From positions 1-64,000 of the forward strand of contig NZ_OY769915.1 in NCBI RefSeq assembly GCF_963669205.1: DNA of 64,000 bases, given 5' to 3'. Position numbers and translations under genes: made by a program. The notes beneath the pieces are model-generated. The model was not told where the DNA came from and did no database searches. It saw only the letters and a program-made list of their open reading frames with translations. The stretch's first letter is position 1. Each line of letters opens with the position of its first letter. The stretch is from an uncultured Roseibium sp. (GTDB taxonomy: Bacteria > Pseudomonadota > Alphaproteobacteria > Rhizobiales > Stappiaceae). This document shows, in pieces, positions 52,394 through 60,954 of the stretch.

Positions 52394-53551
52394 TTACGAT
52401 AAGCGTGTAATCAGCCGGTCCAAAAAAGCGGCACATCGTTCCAATTCCACAAGTTCTATGAATTCATCCGCTTGGTGTGCCTGGTCAATCGAGCCCGGGC
52501 CGCAGACGACCGTTGACAGACCGTGGTCCTGAAAAATGCCGCCTTCCGTAGCGTAGACGACAACATGACGGCCATTGTCGCCAGTCAGGCGGCGGACTTC
52601 GGTTTCGGCAAGTCCGTCGTCCTCTTCCGAAAGCCCGGGAACATAGGCAAGTTCCTCGACCGAGATGTCGCATTCACCGGAAATCGCCAGCATGCCGGAA
52701 AGCACTTCGGTGTCGATAAAGTCCTGGTAGCGGTCAAGCCAGGACTGTTTGCTGTCGCCGGGCAAAAGACGGAAATCCGTCGTAAACTCGCAATGCTGCG
52801 CTGTGATGTTGTGCGCCTCGCCTCCCTTGATCACGCCGCTGTGCAAGGTGGTGTAGGGAGGCTCGAACGCGCTGTCCGGATCGGCCTGCGCCATGTTTTC
52901 CGCGGTCCGTGCGTCAAGCCAGCAAATCAGTTTCGCTGCAGCGGAGATCGCCGAGACGCCGCGGTGCAACTGGCTGGAATGCGCCGGATGCCCGCGGATG
53001 GTGGTCTTGTAGACGGCAATGCCCTTGTGTGCAGTGACAACCTTCATGTTGGTCGGTTCGCCAACGATCGCAAAACCTGGCCTGGGTCCTTTGGCGAGCA
53101 TGTCCCTGACTAGGGGAGGCGCGCCGAAGCAGCCGACTTCTTCATCATAGGAAAGTGCAATATGGATCGGCCGTTCAAGATCCGCAGCAATGAAATCGGG
53201 CACCTTGGCAAGAACCGTTGCGGCAAATCCCTTCATGTCCGCTGAACCGCGCCCGTAAAGCTTGCCGTCCGAAACCCAGGCGGAAAACGGATCCTGCGAC
53301 CAGTTCTGACCGGCAATTGGCACCACGTCCGTGTGCCCGGACAGGACGACGCCGCCATCCCTGTCGGGACCGATACGCGCGTGCAGCGCCGCCTTTGTGC
53401 CGGTCTCGTCCGGGACGCGAACGCCGGCGATGCCGTATCCTGACAGGTAATCTTCCACGAATGCGATGAGGTCCAGGTTGCTCCGGTCCGATACGGTGTT
53501 GAAGGAGATCAGTTTCTCCAGCATTTCCTGAGGCGTATAGCGTGTGCTCAC
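52394..53551 (-). CDS. argE: M20-family acetylornithine deacetylase (ArgE-type)
   Basis: A 385-residue Zn peptidase-family amidohydrolase. The metal ligands are in SGHTDVVP, GRGSADMKG, YDEEVG and the C-terminal QAHQADEF; the dimerisation domain starts near GIAVYKTTIRGHPAHSS. ArgE removes the acetyl group from N-acetylornithine. Its place at the head of a peptide-type ABC operon suggests it may instead deacylate an imported compound. The gap to the binding-protein gene is about 134 bp. Confidence 0.82.
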   Translation of the reverse strand: MSTRYTPQEMLEKLISFNTVSDRSNLDLIAFVEDYLSGYGIAGVRVPDETGTKAALHARIGPDRDGGVVLSGHTDVVPIAGQNWSQDPFSAWVSDGKLYGRGSADMKGFAATVLAKVPDFIAADLERPIHIALSYDEEVGCFGAPPLVRDMLAKGPRPGFAIVGEPTNMKVVTAHKGIAVYKTTIRGHPAHSSQLHRGVSAISAAAKLICWLDARTAENMAQADPDSAFEPPYTTLHSGVIKGGEAHNITAQHCEFTTDFRLLPGDSKQSWLDRYQDFIDTEVLSGMLAISGECDISVEELAYVPGLSEEDDGLAETEVRRLTGDNGRHVVVYATEGGIFQDHGLSTVVCGPGSIDQAHQADEFIELVELERCAAFLDRLITRLS

Positions 53552-53596
53552 AAAATCTCCTGTGCCCAGGGCCTCACATCGAGGGAAGCGTGTGAC

Positions 53597-53749
53597 CTAG
53601 TGCGGTGAATTTGAAGTTCGCATCATTGCTGCAGCAGTCTCCGAGGCGAACTTCAAATTCGGAAACCGCACCAGAAACATAGACTTGCTCGTCACCTTCG
53701 TGAATCTGAAGTTCGTGCGAAGCCCGCTGCAAATGAGTCCGTACCCTAG
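53597..53749. mobile_element. Composite remnant of CTAG-bounded repeat elements
   Basis: CTAG at 53597-53600 and 53746-53749. The right end, read on the minus strand, is GGGTACGGACTCATT, the terminal repeat of the family at 278, 23629 and 32554. The left end is different: TGCGGTGAATTTGAAGTTCG, paired with CGAACTTCAAATTC near 53644-53658 as an imperfect hairpin. It looks like one element nested in or replacing part of another. The right CTAG contains the stop codon of the cyclase gene. Confidence 0.6.
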
Positions 53750-55455
53750 TCCGCCGGGATATCCAGCGCATCTAAGCTGCTCAAGGCAAAGATTTGCAAG
53801 GGGATTTCCTTTCCCCTGATATTGATTTCGGCGGCGAAAGCGTCGGGCACGGTCACGTTCGCGGCGTCGGCCACGTCCTTGGAAACAGCGAGAAAACTGT
53901 TGTGGGCCTTGTTCTCGGTCTCCAGCCGGCTCGACGTATTGACCACGTCGCCAAGCGCCGTGAGGCCGCCGGACGTGCCGGCGGCACCGATCCGGCCGAG
54001 GATCGCGGGCCCCAGATGCAGTCCGATCCCAAGCCGGATCGGGTCCTGAAACTGCGGCCCCTTTTCCGCCTCAAGTTCCTTCATGACATTCTCGATGCGG
54101 CGGGACGCGCGCAGCGCCTGGCGTGCGCCGGTCGCCACGTCGCTGTCCATCCCGAAGATGGCCATGATGCCGTCGCCTATGAACTTGTCGACAAAACCGC
54201 CTTCCGCGCGAATGGCGGCGGAGGCCTGCTCCAGATAACTGTTCAGGAGATGCACCACGTCATAGGCGAGCTGGGATTCGGTAATGCGCGTGAAATTCCT
54301 GAGATCGACGAACATCACGACGACATCCTGCTCGACGCCCCAGTAATAGGCATCCTTGAGGTTCTCCGTAGTTTCCGCCTTTGCCTTGACGGGCACAAGC
54401 GGCAGCACCTCGATATTCTGCTGCGGCCGGATCTGGCAGGCCAGCCTGACATCGTCTTCGGCGGATATCCGGGCCAGGACGGCTTTTTCAGCTGTGCCCG
54501 GCGCCGCCAGCGCGGCGCGTCCCTCGAGGACCTTCACCCTGCAGGTCGAGCAGCGCGCGCGCCCGCCGCAGACCGAGGCGATCGGGACATCGTTGATGCG
54601 GCTCATCTCGAGCAGGGTTGCGCCGGGTTTGGCCCGGATCGACAGGCTTCCGGGGTAGGTGATCGTCAGCCGGCGGGCCGTCAGGCTGAAGACATAGCGG
54701 AGCAGGATGACCGCGAGGCTGGCGGCAATGAGACCGAAAACGACGGCACGGGCTTCGATGACGAAGGCCGTCAGCCAGTCAAACTGCTCTTTCGTCACCT
54801 TGAGTTTGACATCCTTTGCCAGTTCAAGCCGCCGGGCGCCTTCGATAAATCCCCAGAGCGCGAGAACAGGCATGGCGATGGCAAACCCGAGGGCGGCGTA
54901 TCGCAACCGGTGATAAAGGGGATAAAGCCGCAGCCAGAAATGCAGGCCGATCATGGCGTGTGCCCAGACCGCGAGGAGCAGGACGGATTGCGTCAACCCG
55001 TGTTGCGGCCAGAGAATCGTGAGCATCTGGTGGTAGGTCGGTGAAAACCCGAATTCGTTGGCCAGTCCCATGGTCGTGCCGACATGCGGTATGAGAGACC
55101 ACGGAATGTAGAGCCCGAGAACCAGTTGCGCGAATTCCCAGGGCGGCATTTTCAGCGTACGCCGTCGTCCTGTGCGCCACAGTGCCAGGAAGACATGCGT
55201 GACTGCCGCGAGCATCAGCACGGTTTCACCGATTTCGTTGCGCCAGATGCGATAGTGCCAGACCGAGGCCTTTTCCATGGCATCCACAGAAATGATGCCG
55301 AAAGCGTGGTTCGAAAAGTGGCTGAGGCAGTAGACGAACAGAATAAGGCCGCTCCAAAGGCGCAGCCTTTGTCGCCAGTTGCCCCACGACGGGCCTGTCT
55401 TCCGCTTGCGTTCCGCAGGCACCGTCTTGACCGGTTCGCTCGCTGATGCGGTCAT
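53746..55455 (-). CDS. Class III adenylate cyclase with haem-type membrane anchor and [2Fe-2S] ferredoxin domain
   Basis: A 569-residue redox-sensor cyclase. Residues 30-255 form about six helices rich in histidine (H46, H50, H67, H87, H124, H152, H166, H172) resembling the succinate-dehydrogenase-type dihaem anchor. Residues 262-350 form an adrenodoxin-like ferredoxin with C296, C302, C305 (C-x5-C-x2-C) and C340. The cyclase domain has MFVDLRNFT (D384), DKFIGDGIMAIFG (K424, D428) and GDVVNTSSRLE. The architecture matches CyaC of Sinorhizobium meliloti, a quinone/redox-responsive enzyme. The TAG stop coincides with a repeat-element edge. Confidence 0.9.
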   Translation of the reverse strand: MTASASEPVKTVPAERKRKTGPSWGNWRQRLRLWSGLILFVYCLSHFSNHAFGIISVDAMEKASVWHYRIWRNEIGETVLMLAAVTHVFLALWRTGRRRTLKMPPWEFAQLVLGLYIPWSLIPHVGTTMGLANEFGFSPTYHQMLTILWPQHGLTQSVLLLAVWAHAMIGLHFWLRLYPLYHRLRYAALGFAIAMPVLALWGFIEGARRLELAKDVKLKVTKEQFDWLTAFVIEARAVVFGLIAASLAVILLRYVFSLTARRLTITYPGSLSIRAKPGATLLEMSRINDVPIASVCGGRARCSTCRVKVLEGRAALAAPGTAEKAVLARISAEDDVRLACQIRPQQNIEVLPLVPVKAKAETTENLKDAYYWGVEQDVVVMFVDLRNFTRITESQLAYDVVHLLNSYLEQASAAIRAEGGFVDKFIGDGIMAIFGMDSDVATGARQALRASRRIENVMKELEAEKGPQFQDPIRLGIGLHLGPAILGRIGAAGTSGGLTALGDVVNTSSRLETENKAHNSFLAVSKDVADAANVTVPDAFAAEINIRGKEIPLQIFALSSLDALDIPAD

Positions 55456-55635
55456 TCGGTCATCCCGGTCGGTTTCCTTTGCACGGGTTCATGTTCCCAG
55501 TCAGATTTGGTCAGGAAAATCTCTGACCCGAGATCAGAGCGGGGTCAACCCGAATAGGGGAAACTGTGTTCCAGGACTTGAATCCCCATGCAGGAACCGT
55601 AACTTTCCGCCCATCGACCCGCGGGAAGGAAAATC

Positions 55636-55995
55636 ATGAAGGTCTACGGCATCAAGAACTGCGACACGGTCAAGAAAGCGCGCAAATTCCTGGAAGAGGC
55701 GGGCATTGCATACGATTTTCACGACTACAAGAAGGACGGCGTCAACGGCGACAGGCTGGCGGCTTTTGTCAATGAGTTCGGCTGGGACACAATCCTCAAC
55801 AAGCGCGGCACGACCTGGCGCAAGCTGGACGAAGCCACAAAAGAGTCGGTAACCGATGCGGCGTCCGCGCTCGATGTCATGATTGAAAACCCATCAACGA
55901 TCAAACGCCCAATCGTCGAAGGTGAAGCGAAGAATTTTGTCGGATTCGACCCCGTTTCCTGGGAAATGGCACTTGAGCTTGGCGAGTTGAAGTAA
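55636..55995 (+). CDS. ArsC/YffB-family reductase
   Basis: A 119-residue thioredoxin-fold protein of the Spx/MgsR/YffB (ArsC-like) group: MKVYGIKNCDTVKKARKFL with a single active-site-position Cys (C9), DYKKDG, GWDTILNKRGTTWRKL, and NPSTIKRPIVE. YffB is glutathione-related rather than a proven arsenate reductase. GGAAGGA precedes the ATG. Confidence 0.9.
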   Translation: MKVYGIKNCDTVKKARKFLEEAGIAYDFHDYKKDGVNGDRLAAFVNEFGWDTILNKRGTTWRKLDEATKESVTDAASALDVMIENPSTIKRPIVEGEAKNFVGFDPVSWEMALELGELK

Positions 55996-56055
55996 CAGCG
56001 GGAACCGCATTCCGCCGTCGAGAGCTTCTGAGCATGGCCTGAAAGCCTCTCCGGA

Positions 56056-56472
56056 TTACCAGGTTCTGCGCGGGCCTGTGTCGATGTGATAGTGGCCGGA
56101 CGCGTAGTATTTGTATCCGCCGACCTCAGGCTGCGATTTCAGGTAGGCGATGATGGTGGAAGGGTCGCCGCTGACCGAAAAATCCACGGCCTGGCAATTG
56201 AGGTGATAGGAGTTTCGCGCTCCGCCCTTGCGCCAGTTTTCCAGCCACCAGCGTTTCGTGGAGTGAACCGAGACCTCGCCGTAGCGGCTGGCAACCCGAT
56301 TGAGAACCTTCTTGAGCTTTCGCGGAACGCACCACGACGAATCGTCATAGTCGATTGAGCTGTGCGAAGCGGTGGCCCATCCCAGCCCGGTGACCCCTGC
56401 AACGGTGCCGCATCCTGCAAGCGTGACGGTAAATCCGATAAGGAATATCCAGGCGAAGAGGCGTTGGGACAT
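56056..56472 (-). CDS. M15-family peptidase-like (YcbK/DUF882-type) lipoprotein
   Basis: A 138-residue lipoprotein: LIGFTVTLAGC lipobox (Cys about 21), then a zinc-peptidase-like core with SYHLNCQAVDFSV (H, D ligands) and GHYHIDTG. This resembles D-Ala-D-Ala carboxypeptidase-type M15A/YcbK domains that act on peptidoglycan. It is shorter than YcbK. I use the ATG at 56472, which begins the signal peptide; an upstream in-frame extension is less likely. Confidence 0.82.
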   Translation of the reverse strand: MSQRLFAWIFLIGFTVTLAGCGTVAGVTGLGWATASHSSIDYDDSSWCVPRKLKKVLNRVASRYGEVSVHSTKRWWLENWRKGGARNSYHLNCQAVDFSVSGDPSTIIAYLKSQPEVGGYKYYASGHYHIDTGPRRTW

Positions 56473-56661
56473 GACGGACGAACCTTGTCGAGTGTGTTGC
56501 GATATCCCCCTCGCGAAGGTTCCTGCAATTTGATTAAAATTGTGATGAAAAACGTGGTTAACGAAACAAAGAAACAAATGTTTCAGAGCTAATAATTTTC
56601 TGATACAAATGTTACAGCTTCTTATCTGATCACATCAGGATCACTGCTCGGGTTGATATCC

Positions 56662-57981
56662 ATGTCTCACGTTTTTCCACGCCACACGAAAGCCAGTCCA
56701 CCGGTCGCCGATCGTGGAGAGGGTTGCTATATCATTGATAAAAATGGAAAAAAATATTTTGACGGATCAGGTGGCGCGGCCGTGTCCTGCCTCGGGCACA
56801 GCGACCCGGACGTAACCCGGGCAATCAAGAACCAGGTCGACCGGATCGCCTTTGCCCATACCGGTTTCTTCACCTCCGAACCTGCCGAGGAACTGGCTGA
56901 CCTGCTTGTCTCGAAGGCACCTGGAAATCTCGACCGGGTCTACTTCGTTTCGGGTGGCTCCGAGGCGGTTGAAGCCGCTCTCAAGCTTGCACGCCAGTAC
57001 TGCCTGGAAAAGGGGGAGACGTCGCGGCACCGCGTGATTGCGCGCCGCCAGAGCTATCATGGAAACACGCTGGGCGCCCTCGCAACAGGGGGCAACCAGT
57101 GGCGGCGCGAGCCTTTCTCGCCTCTGATGATCGAGACCTCGCACATCTCCGCCTGTTACGAGTATCGCGGACGCGGGGAGGACGAAACCGCATTCGAATA
57201 CGGCCAGCGTGTTGCCGGCGAACTGGAAACCGAGATACTCAGGCTCGGACCCGAGAACGTGATGGCCTTTGTCGCGGAACCGGTCGTCGGAGCGACAGCG
57301 GGGGCCGTGCCGCCGGTTGAAGGCTATTTCAAACGGGTGCGCGAGATCTGCGACACCCATGGGGTTCTCCTGATACTCGACGAAGTCATGTGCGGAATGG
57401 GCCGGACGGGTTCGCTGTTTGCCCACGAACAGGACGGCATCTCCCCGGACATCTTGTGCATTGCCAAGGGCCTGGGCGCAGGTTACCAGCCGATCGGTGC
57501 AATGTTGTGCACGGACGAGATCTATCACGCGATCGAGGCCGGATCCGGGTTCTTCCAGCACGGCCACACCTATATCGGGCATCCGACGGCCTGCGCGGCT
57601 GCATTGACGGTCTTCGGGAAGCTGAGTGCGGGACTGGTGGATCGCGTATTGCCCATGGGAGACAAGCTTGACGAAGCGCTGCGGGACGCCTTCGCACAGC
57701 ATCCCCATGTCGGCGACATGCGCGGACGTGGACTGTTCCGGGGCATTGAACTCGTCGCGGACAGGTCCACCAAAGCCCCGTTCGACCCCGCGGCCGGCAT
57801 CAACAAGAAGATCAAGAAAGCCGCGTTTGAAGCCGGACTCATCTGTTACCCTATGGGCGGCACGATCGATGGCGTCAGGGGCGACCATGTTCTGCTGGCG
57901 CCGCCGTTTATCATCGAGGAGACCCATGTCTCCGAGATCGTCGACAAGCTGGACACGGCAATCAAATCGGCGCTCCAGTGA
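56662..57981 (+). CDS. Class III PLP-dependent aminotransferase
   Basis: A 439-residue fold-type I aminotransferase. The PLP lysine is K269 in IAKGLGAGYQPIGA; LILDEVMCGMGRTGS holds the cofactor Asp; SGGSEAVEAALKLARQY is the phosphate-binding segment. These enzymes use omega-amino acids, amines or diamines; the substrate cannot be assigned. A LysE exporter and a MocR regulator lie 0.5-1.2 kb downstream, and one may control this gene too. Confidence 0.85.
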   Translation: MSHVFPRHTKASPPVADRGEGCYIIDKNGKKYFDGSGGAAVSCLGHSDPDVTRAIKNQVDRIAFAHTGFFTSEPAEELADLLVSKAPGNLDRVYFVSGGSEAVEAALKLARQYCLEKGETSRHRVIARRQSYHGNTLGALATGGNQWRREPFSPLMIETSHISACYEYRGRGEDETAFEYGQRVAGELETEILRLGPENVMAFVAEPVVGATAGAVPPVEGYFKRVREICDTHGVLLILDEVMCGMGRTGSLFAHEQDGISPDILCIAKGLGAGYQPIGAMLCTDEIYHAIEAGSGFFQHGHTYIGHPTACAAALTVFGKLSAGLVDRVLPMGDKLDEALRDAFAQHPHVGDMRGRGLFRGIELVADRSTKAPFDPAAGINKKIKKAAFEAGLICYPMGGTIDGVRGDHVLLAPPFIIEETHVSEIVDKLDTAIKSALQ

Positions 57982-58139
57982 GCTCAATGGACGCGGCGGT
58001 GACCAAAAACCGGTCATGACGCCGGAATGATTACCTCAAGGTGATCTTTGAGTTAAAAAGGCGTAATATTACAGAGAGTTAAATTGAAGCTTGGCCGGTC
58101 ATCGCCATCTCTCAGTTCAGATGAATGAAGGAGATGGAC

Positions 58140-58427
58140 ATGGCATATATTACCAACGAGCAGATCGACGCAGCCTCGGGCAATCACGAGCCCGGTATCT
58201 GGAGCCGTATCGCGGCCGGCTTCGTGTCGGTCACTAATCATTGTTATGAAATGGCAAGGCATCGCCTGCCGGTCATGCACGAGAGCGAACTGACGGACAC
58301 GGAAGGCGCCCGCGACATTCGGCTTGCCGACAGCGCTTACGAGACCGAGTTGGACCTGGAACGGAACGAACGCTCCGATTCAAGAGGCTATCTGAGCCCG
58401 GAGCACTACAATTACATGTACTACTGA
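58140..58427 (+). CDS. Hypothetical 95-residue protein, aromatic C-terminus
   Basis: Not recognised. It is strongly preceded by AAGGAG and followed by an 11-bp terminator hairpin, so it looks like a genuine stand-alone gene. It lacks a signal peptide and membrane helix. The middle is acidic (ELTDTEGARDIRLADS) and the end is tyrosine-rich (HYNYMYY). Confidence 0.6.
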   Translation: MAYITNEQIDAASGNHEPGIWSRIAAGFVSVTNHCYEMARHRLPVMHESELTDTEGARDIRLADSAYETELDLERNERSDSRGYLSPEHYNYMYY

Positions 58428-58436
58428 AGGAAAATC

Positions 58437-58464
58437 CGCGGGCCGGCAAGAACGCCGGCCCGCG
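58437..58464 (+). terminator. Intrinsic-type hairpin after the 95-residue gene
   Basis: CGCGGGCCGGC / GCCGGCCCGCG, an 11-bp stem with loop AAGAAC, followed by CCTTTGG. It lies between the convergent small gene and lysE-type gene and could serve both. Confidence 0.7.
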
Positions 58465-58477
58465 CCTTTGGCACCTG

Positions 58478-59074
58478 TCAGATCGCTAGCGCCCAGACGG
58501 TTGCCGCAAGCATGGAAACCGCCATCAGGACGGTGATGATGCGCATGACAGGCCCGTCGCCGATCAGGGCGAGGATCGAGACACCGAGCAGCGCCCAGAG
58601 CGAATGGAAAACCATTCCGCCCAACGTGAATCCGGCCACGAGAATCAACGCGTTTTCGTGAATTCCGAGCCCGTTTCCTGCAAGAAAAGTCGAAAACGCC
58701 ACCAGGTTCATTGCCCAGGTTTTCGGGCTGAGCGGATGGATCAATAGACCTTCCCAGAAACTGGGCAGCGCCACTTCCCCCTTCGGCTTCACCGACAGGG
58801 ATATGATCCGCCAGGCAAGATAGGTCATGTACGCCATGCTCAACACCTTGAAGAGCGTGACGATCGGCCCTCCGCCTGCCATCACGTGCCCCAGCCCGTA
58901 GGCGACACTGAGTTTCAGCGGAAGCGAGCCGATCTGCGACGCCACGATCACAGGAAACGCCGTGCGGTAGCCCGCGGACGCACCGATGGCGAGAAACGTC
59001 AGGTTTCCCGGCCCCGGTGTCCCGGTCATGACAATGATGAAAATGGCGAATGCCAGGAAGGTGGCCAGATCCAT
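58478..59074 (-). CDS. LysE/RhtB-family amino-acid exporter
   Basis: A 198-residue membrane protein with about six helices. The LysE signature is at the N-terminus: FIIVMTGTPGPGNLTFLAIGASAGYRTAFP in outline. It should export an amino acid or derivative. AGGAG lies before the ATG at 59074; 13 upstream in-frame codons are not supported by a ribosome-binding site. It is divergent from a MocR-type regulator, the usual partner. Confidence 0.9.
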   Translation of the reverse strand: MDLATFLAFAIFIIVMTGTPGPGNLTFLAIGASAGYRTAFPVIVASQIGSLPLKLSVAYGLGHVMAGGGPIVTLFKVLSMAYMTYLAWRIISLSVKPKGEVALPSFWEGLLIHPLSPKTWAMNLVAFSTFLAGNGLGIHENALILVAGFTLGGMVFHSLWALLGVSILALIGDGPVMRIITVLMAVSMLAATVWALAI

Positions 59075-59099
59075 GGGTGCTCTCCTGTAGCGGCATCGA

Positions 59100-59160
59100 T
59101 ACAATCGATACAAATTGGCGGAGATACTAATTGTCTTGAGATATTGTATCAGTCAATGTA
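59100..59160. promoter_or_regulatory. Divergent promoter region with GATACAA / TTGTATC repeats
   Basis: GATACAATCGATACAA at about 59097-59112 and ATATTGTATC at about 59142-59151 form a direct plus inverted set of 7-bp half-sites between the LysE gene and the MocR gene. MocR regulators bind such repeats; the assignment is inferred. Confidence 0.5.
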
Positions 59161-59172
59161 AACATTGTTCCC

Positions 59173-60582
59173 ATGACAATGTGGATTCCCAAGATCGAAG
59201 ACGCGCAAGGGCCGATCTATCTGGCGATCGCCGATGCGCTGGAAGCCGATATCAGCAGCGGTGTCCTTGATCAGGGATACCGGCTGCCGCCACAGCGCGA
59301 GTTGGCTTATCAGCTGGGCGTTACGCTCGGAACGGTCACGCGCGCCTACGGCGAGGCCGAACGGCGCCGTCTCGTCAAGGGCGAAACGGGCCGGGGAACG
59401 TATGTCGCGCCCGAGACGCACAAGGTCTCGCCTCTGGTTCCGACAGAAGACGAAACGGATATTTGCGATCTGGCGCGCAACTTCGCCTATCCGCACCTGA
59501 ACCCCAGTCTTTCCGATGGCCTTGTCCGGATGGCGCGCACGGCTGGAATTGACCGGTTGAACGGCTTTGTGCCGTCGGAGGGCTTGAAGGCGCATCGTGA
59601 AACGGGGGTGCTGGTCTTCAAGGATTACGGGCTGGATGCGGATCCTGACCGGGTCGCCGTGACCTGTGGCGCACAGCACGGCATCCAGGTGACCTGCCAG
59701 GCGCTTTTCCGCAGCGGCGATGCCATTGCCATCGACAGGTTCACCTACCCGTCGATCTTCCCGTCGCTGGCAAGCATAGGGTTGAAGGCGGTCTCCGTCC
59801 CGGCCCTTCGGCGGTCCGACGGCGGCTTCGGGGCCATGGACTCAGAAGCGCTGGCGCAAGCCGCGCGGGTGCACGGCGTAAAGGGTGTGTTCCTGATGCC
59901 CAACATGCAGAATCCGACCACCCACACGATGTCGATCGAGGAGCGTGAAAAACTCGTCGCAGTTGCCCGGGCGCACGATCTCAAGATCGTCGAGGATGAT
60001 CCCTATACGCCGTTTCTTCCCGAGCGCCTCCCGGCCTTCGGAGCGCTTGCACCGGAGCGCACCGCCTCCATCGCCAGCATCTCCAAGGTCTGTTCACCGG
60101 GCAGCCGCATCGGTTTCGTGCATGTGCCGGAACTGTTCGGCGACTCGATCCGCAACAAGATCGGCGAAAGCACGTGGATGGCTTCGCCGATCACCGCGGA
60201 GCTGATCGCCGGCTGGGTGCGCGAGGGACACCTGTTCAAGACCCTGCGCCTGAAGCGCAAGGCCAACCGTGCCCGTTTCCAGAAAGCACGCGATATCCTG
60301 TCGCCCTATTTTCTGCAAGGCGATACGCACAAGGTTTTCGGATGGCTGCGTCTGCCCGATCATGTCGATCCGGATGCGGTCCAGGCGGCGCTTGGACATC
60401 AGCGGATTTCGGTGCTGTCCTCACGCTACTTTCAGGCGAAGGACAACGCGCCCGCGCCCTATCTGCGCATCACGTTCGGCTCGGAGGAATCCGACGACCG
60501 CTTTTTCCGGTCCCTCGAAAAGGTGCGCTCGACAATAGACCAATTGGCCGAATTGCCGGAATTGGGCCGGCCTGTAGGATAG
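59173..60582 (+). CDS. MocR-family (GntR plus aminotransferase-like) transcriptional regulator
   Basis: A 469-residue regulator. An N-terminal GntR winged HTH (GVLDQGYRLPPQRELAYQLGVTLGTVTRAY) is joined to a fold-type I aminotransferase-like domain from about residue 110. That domain has the PLP lysine K305 (SISKVCSPGSRIGF) and GAQHGIQV. It senses an amino acid or PLP and should control the divergent LysE exporter. The ATG has no clear ribosome-binding site and may be read from a leaderless message. Confidence 0.9.
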   Translation: MTMWIPKIEDAQGPIYLAIADALEADISSGVLDQGYRLPPQRELAYQLGVTLGTVTRAYGEAERRRLVKGETGRGTYVAPETHKVSPLVPTEDETDICDLARNFAYPHLNPSLSDGLVRMARTAGIDRLNGFVPSEGLKAHRETGVLVFKDYGLDADPDRVAVTCGAQHGIQVTCQALFRSGDAIAIDRFTYPSIFPSLASIGLKAVSVPALRRSDGGFGAMDSEALAQAARVHGVKGVFLMPNMQNPTTHTMSIEEREKLVAVARAHDLKIVEDDPYTPFLPERLPAFGALAPERTASIASISKVCSPGSRIGFVHVPELFGDSIRNKIGESTWMASPITAELIAGWVREGHLFKTLRLKRKANRARFQKARDILSPYFLQGDTHKVFGWLRLPDHVDPDAVQAALGHQRISVLSSRYFQAKDNAPAPYLRITFGSEESDDRFFRSLEKVRSTIDQLAELPELGRPVG

Positions 60583-60586
60583 GCTT

Positions 60587-60849
60587 ATACCACCCTCAAC
60601 AAATAGGAACCTATCTGATGGCACTGTTCCTGTTTGCCGGCCAGGCGCGTTGCGCAGGACGGCCTGGTTGGCCGTTCAAGCGGTGCAACGCCGTCCGGCG
60701 GGCCGGAACAGGCCACCAAAGGCCGCGTCTGGAGACTGTTCCGCGGTGTCGAAGGTCTTGGAAGATAACCCAATCGCCCAGCGACCTGCTTCTTGCTGAA
60801 CAATCTCCAGACACGGTCAGATAGGTTCCTATTTGTTGAGGTTGGTATT
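60587..60849. mobile_element. MITE-like element, third family, about 260 bp
   Basis: Terminal inverted repeats of about 32 bp: TACCACCCTCAACAAATAGG at the left and, in reverse complement, TACCAACCTCAACAAATAGG at the right, both going on to AACCTATCTGA. No transposase is inside. It begins 5 bp after the MocR stop. This and the remaining bases to 60954 make up the gap before bioM. Confidence 0.75.
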
Positions 60850-60954
60850 ACTTTGACATCGGGCACGATCCGGTCAATAAGCGGCCCCTTGAGAGCGCAG
60901 GACGCCGGGCAGCGTTGACCGTCAGGTGCCCGCGCGCGCCCTTGGCGAGGTGAA

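Noticed and set aside
60850..60954. BioR box before bioM
   Set aside because: No TTATxxATAA-type palindrome found in this stretch.
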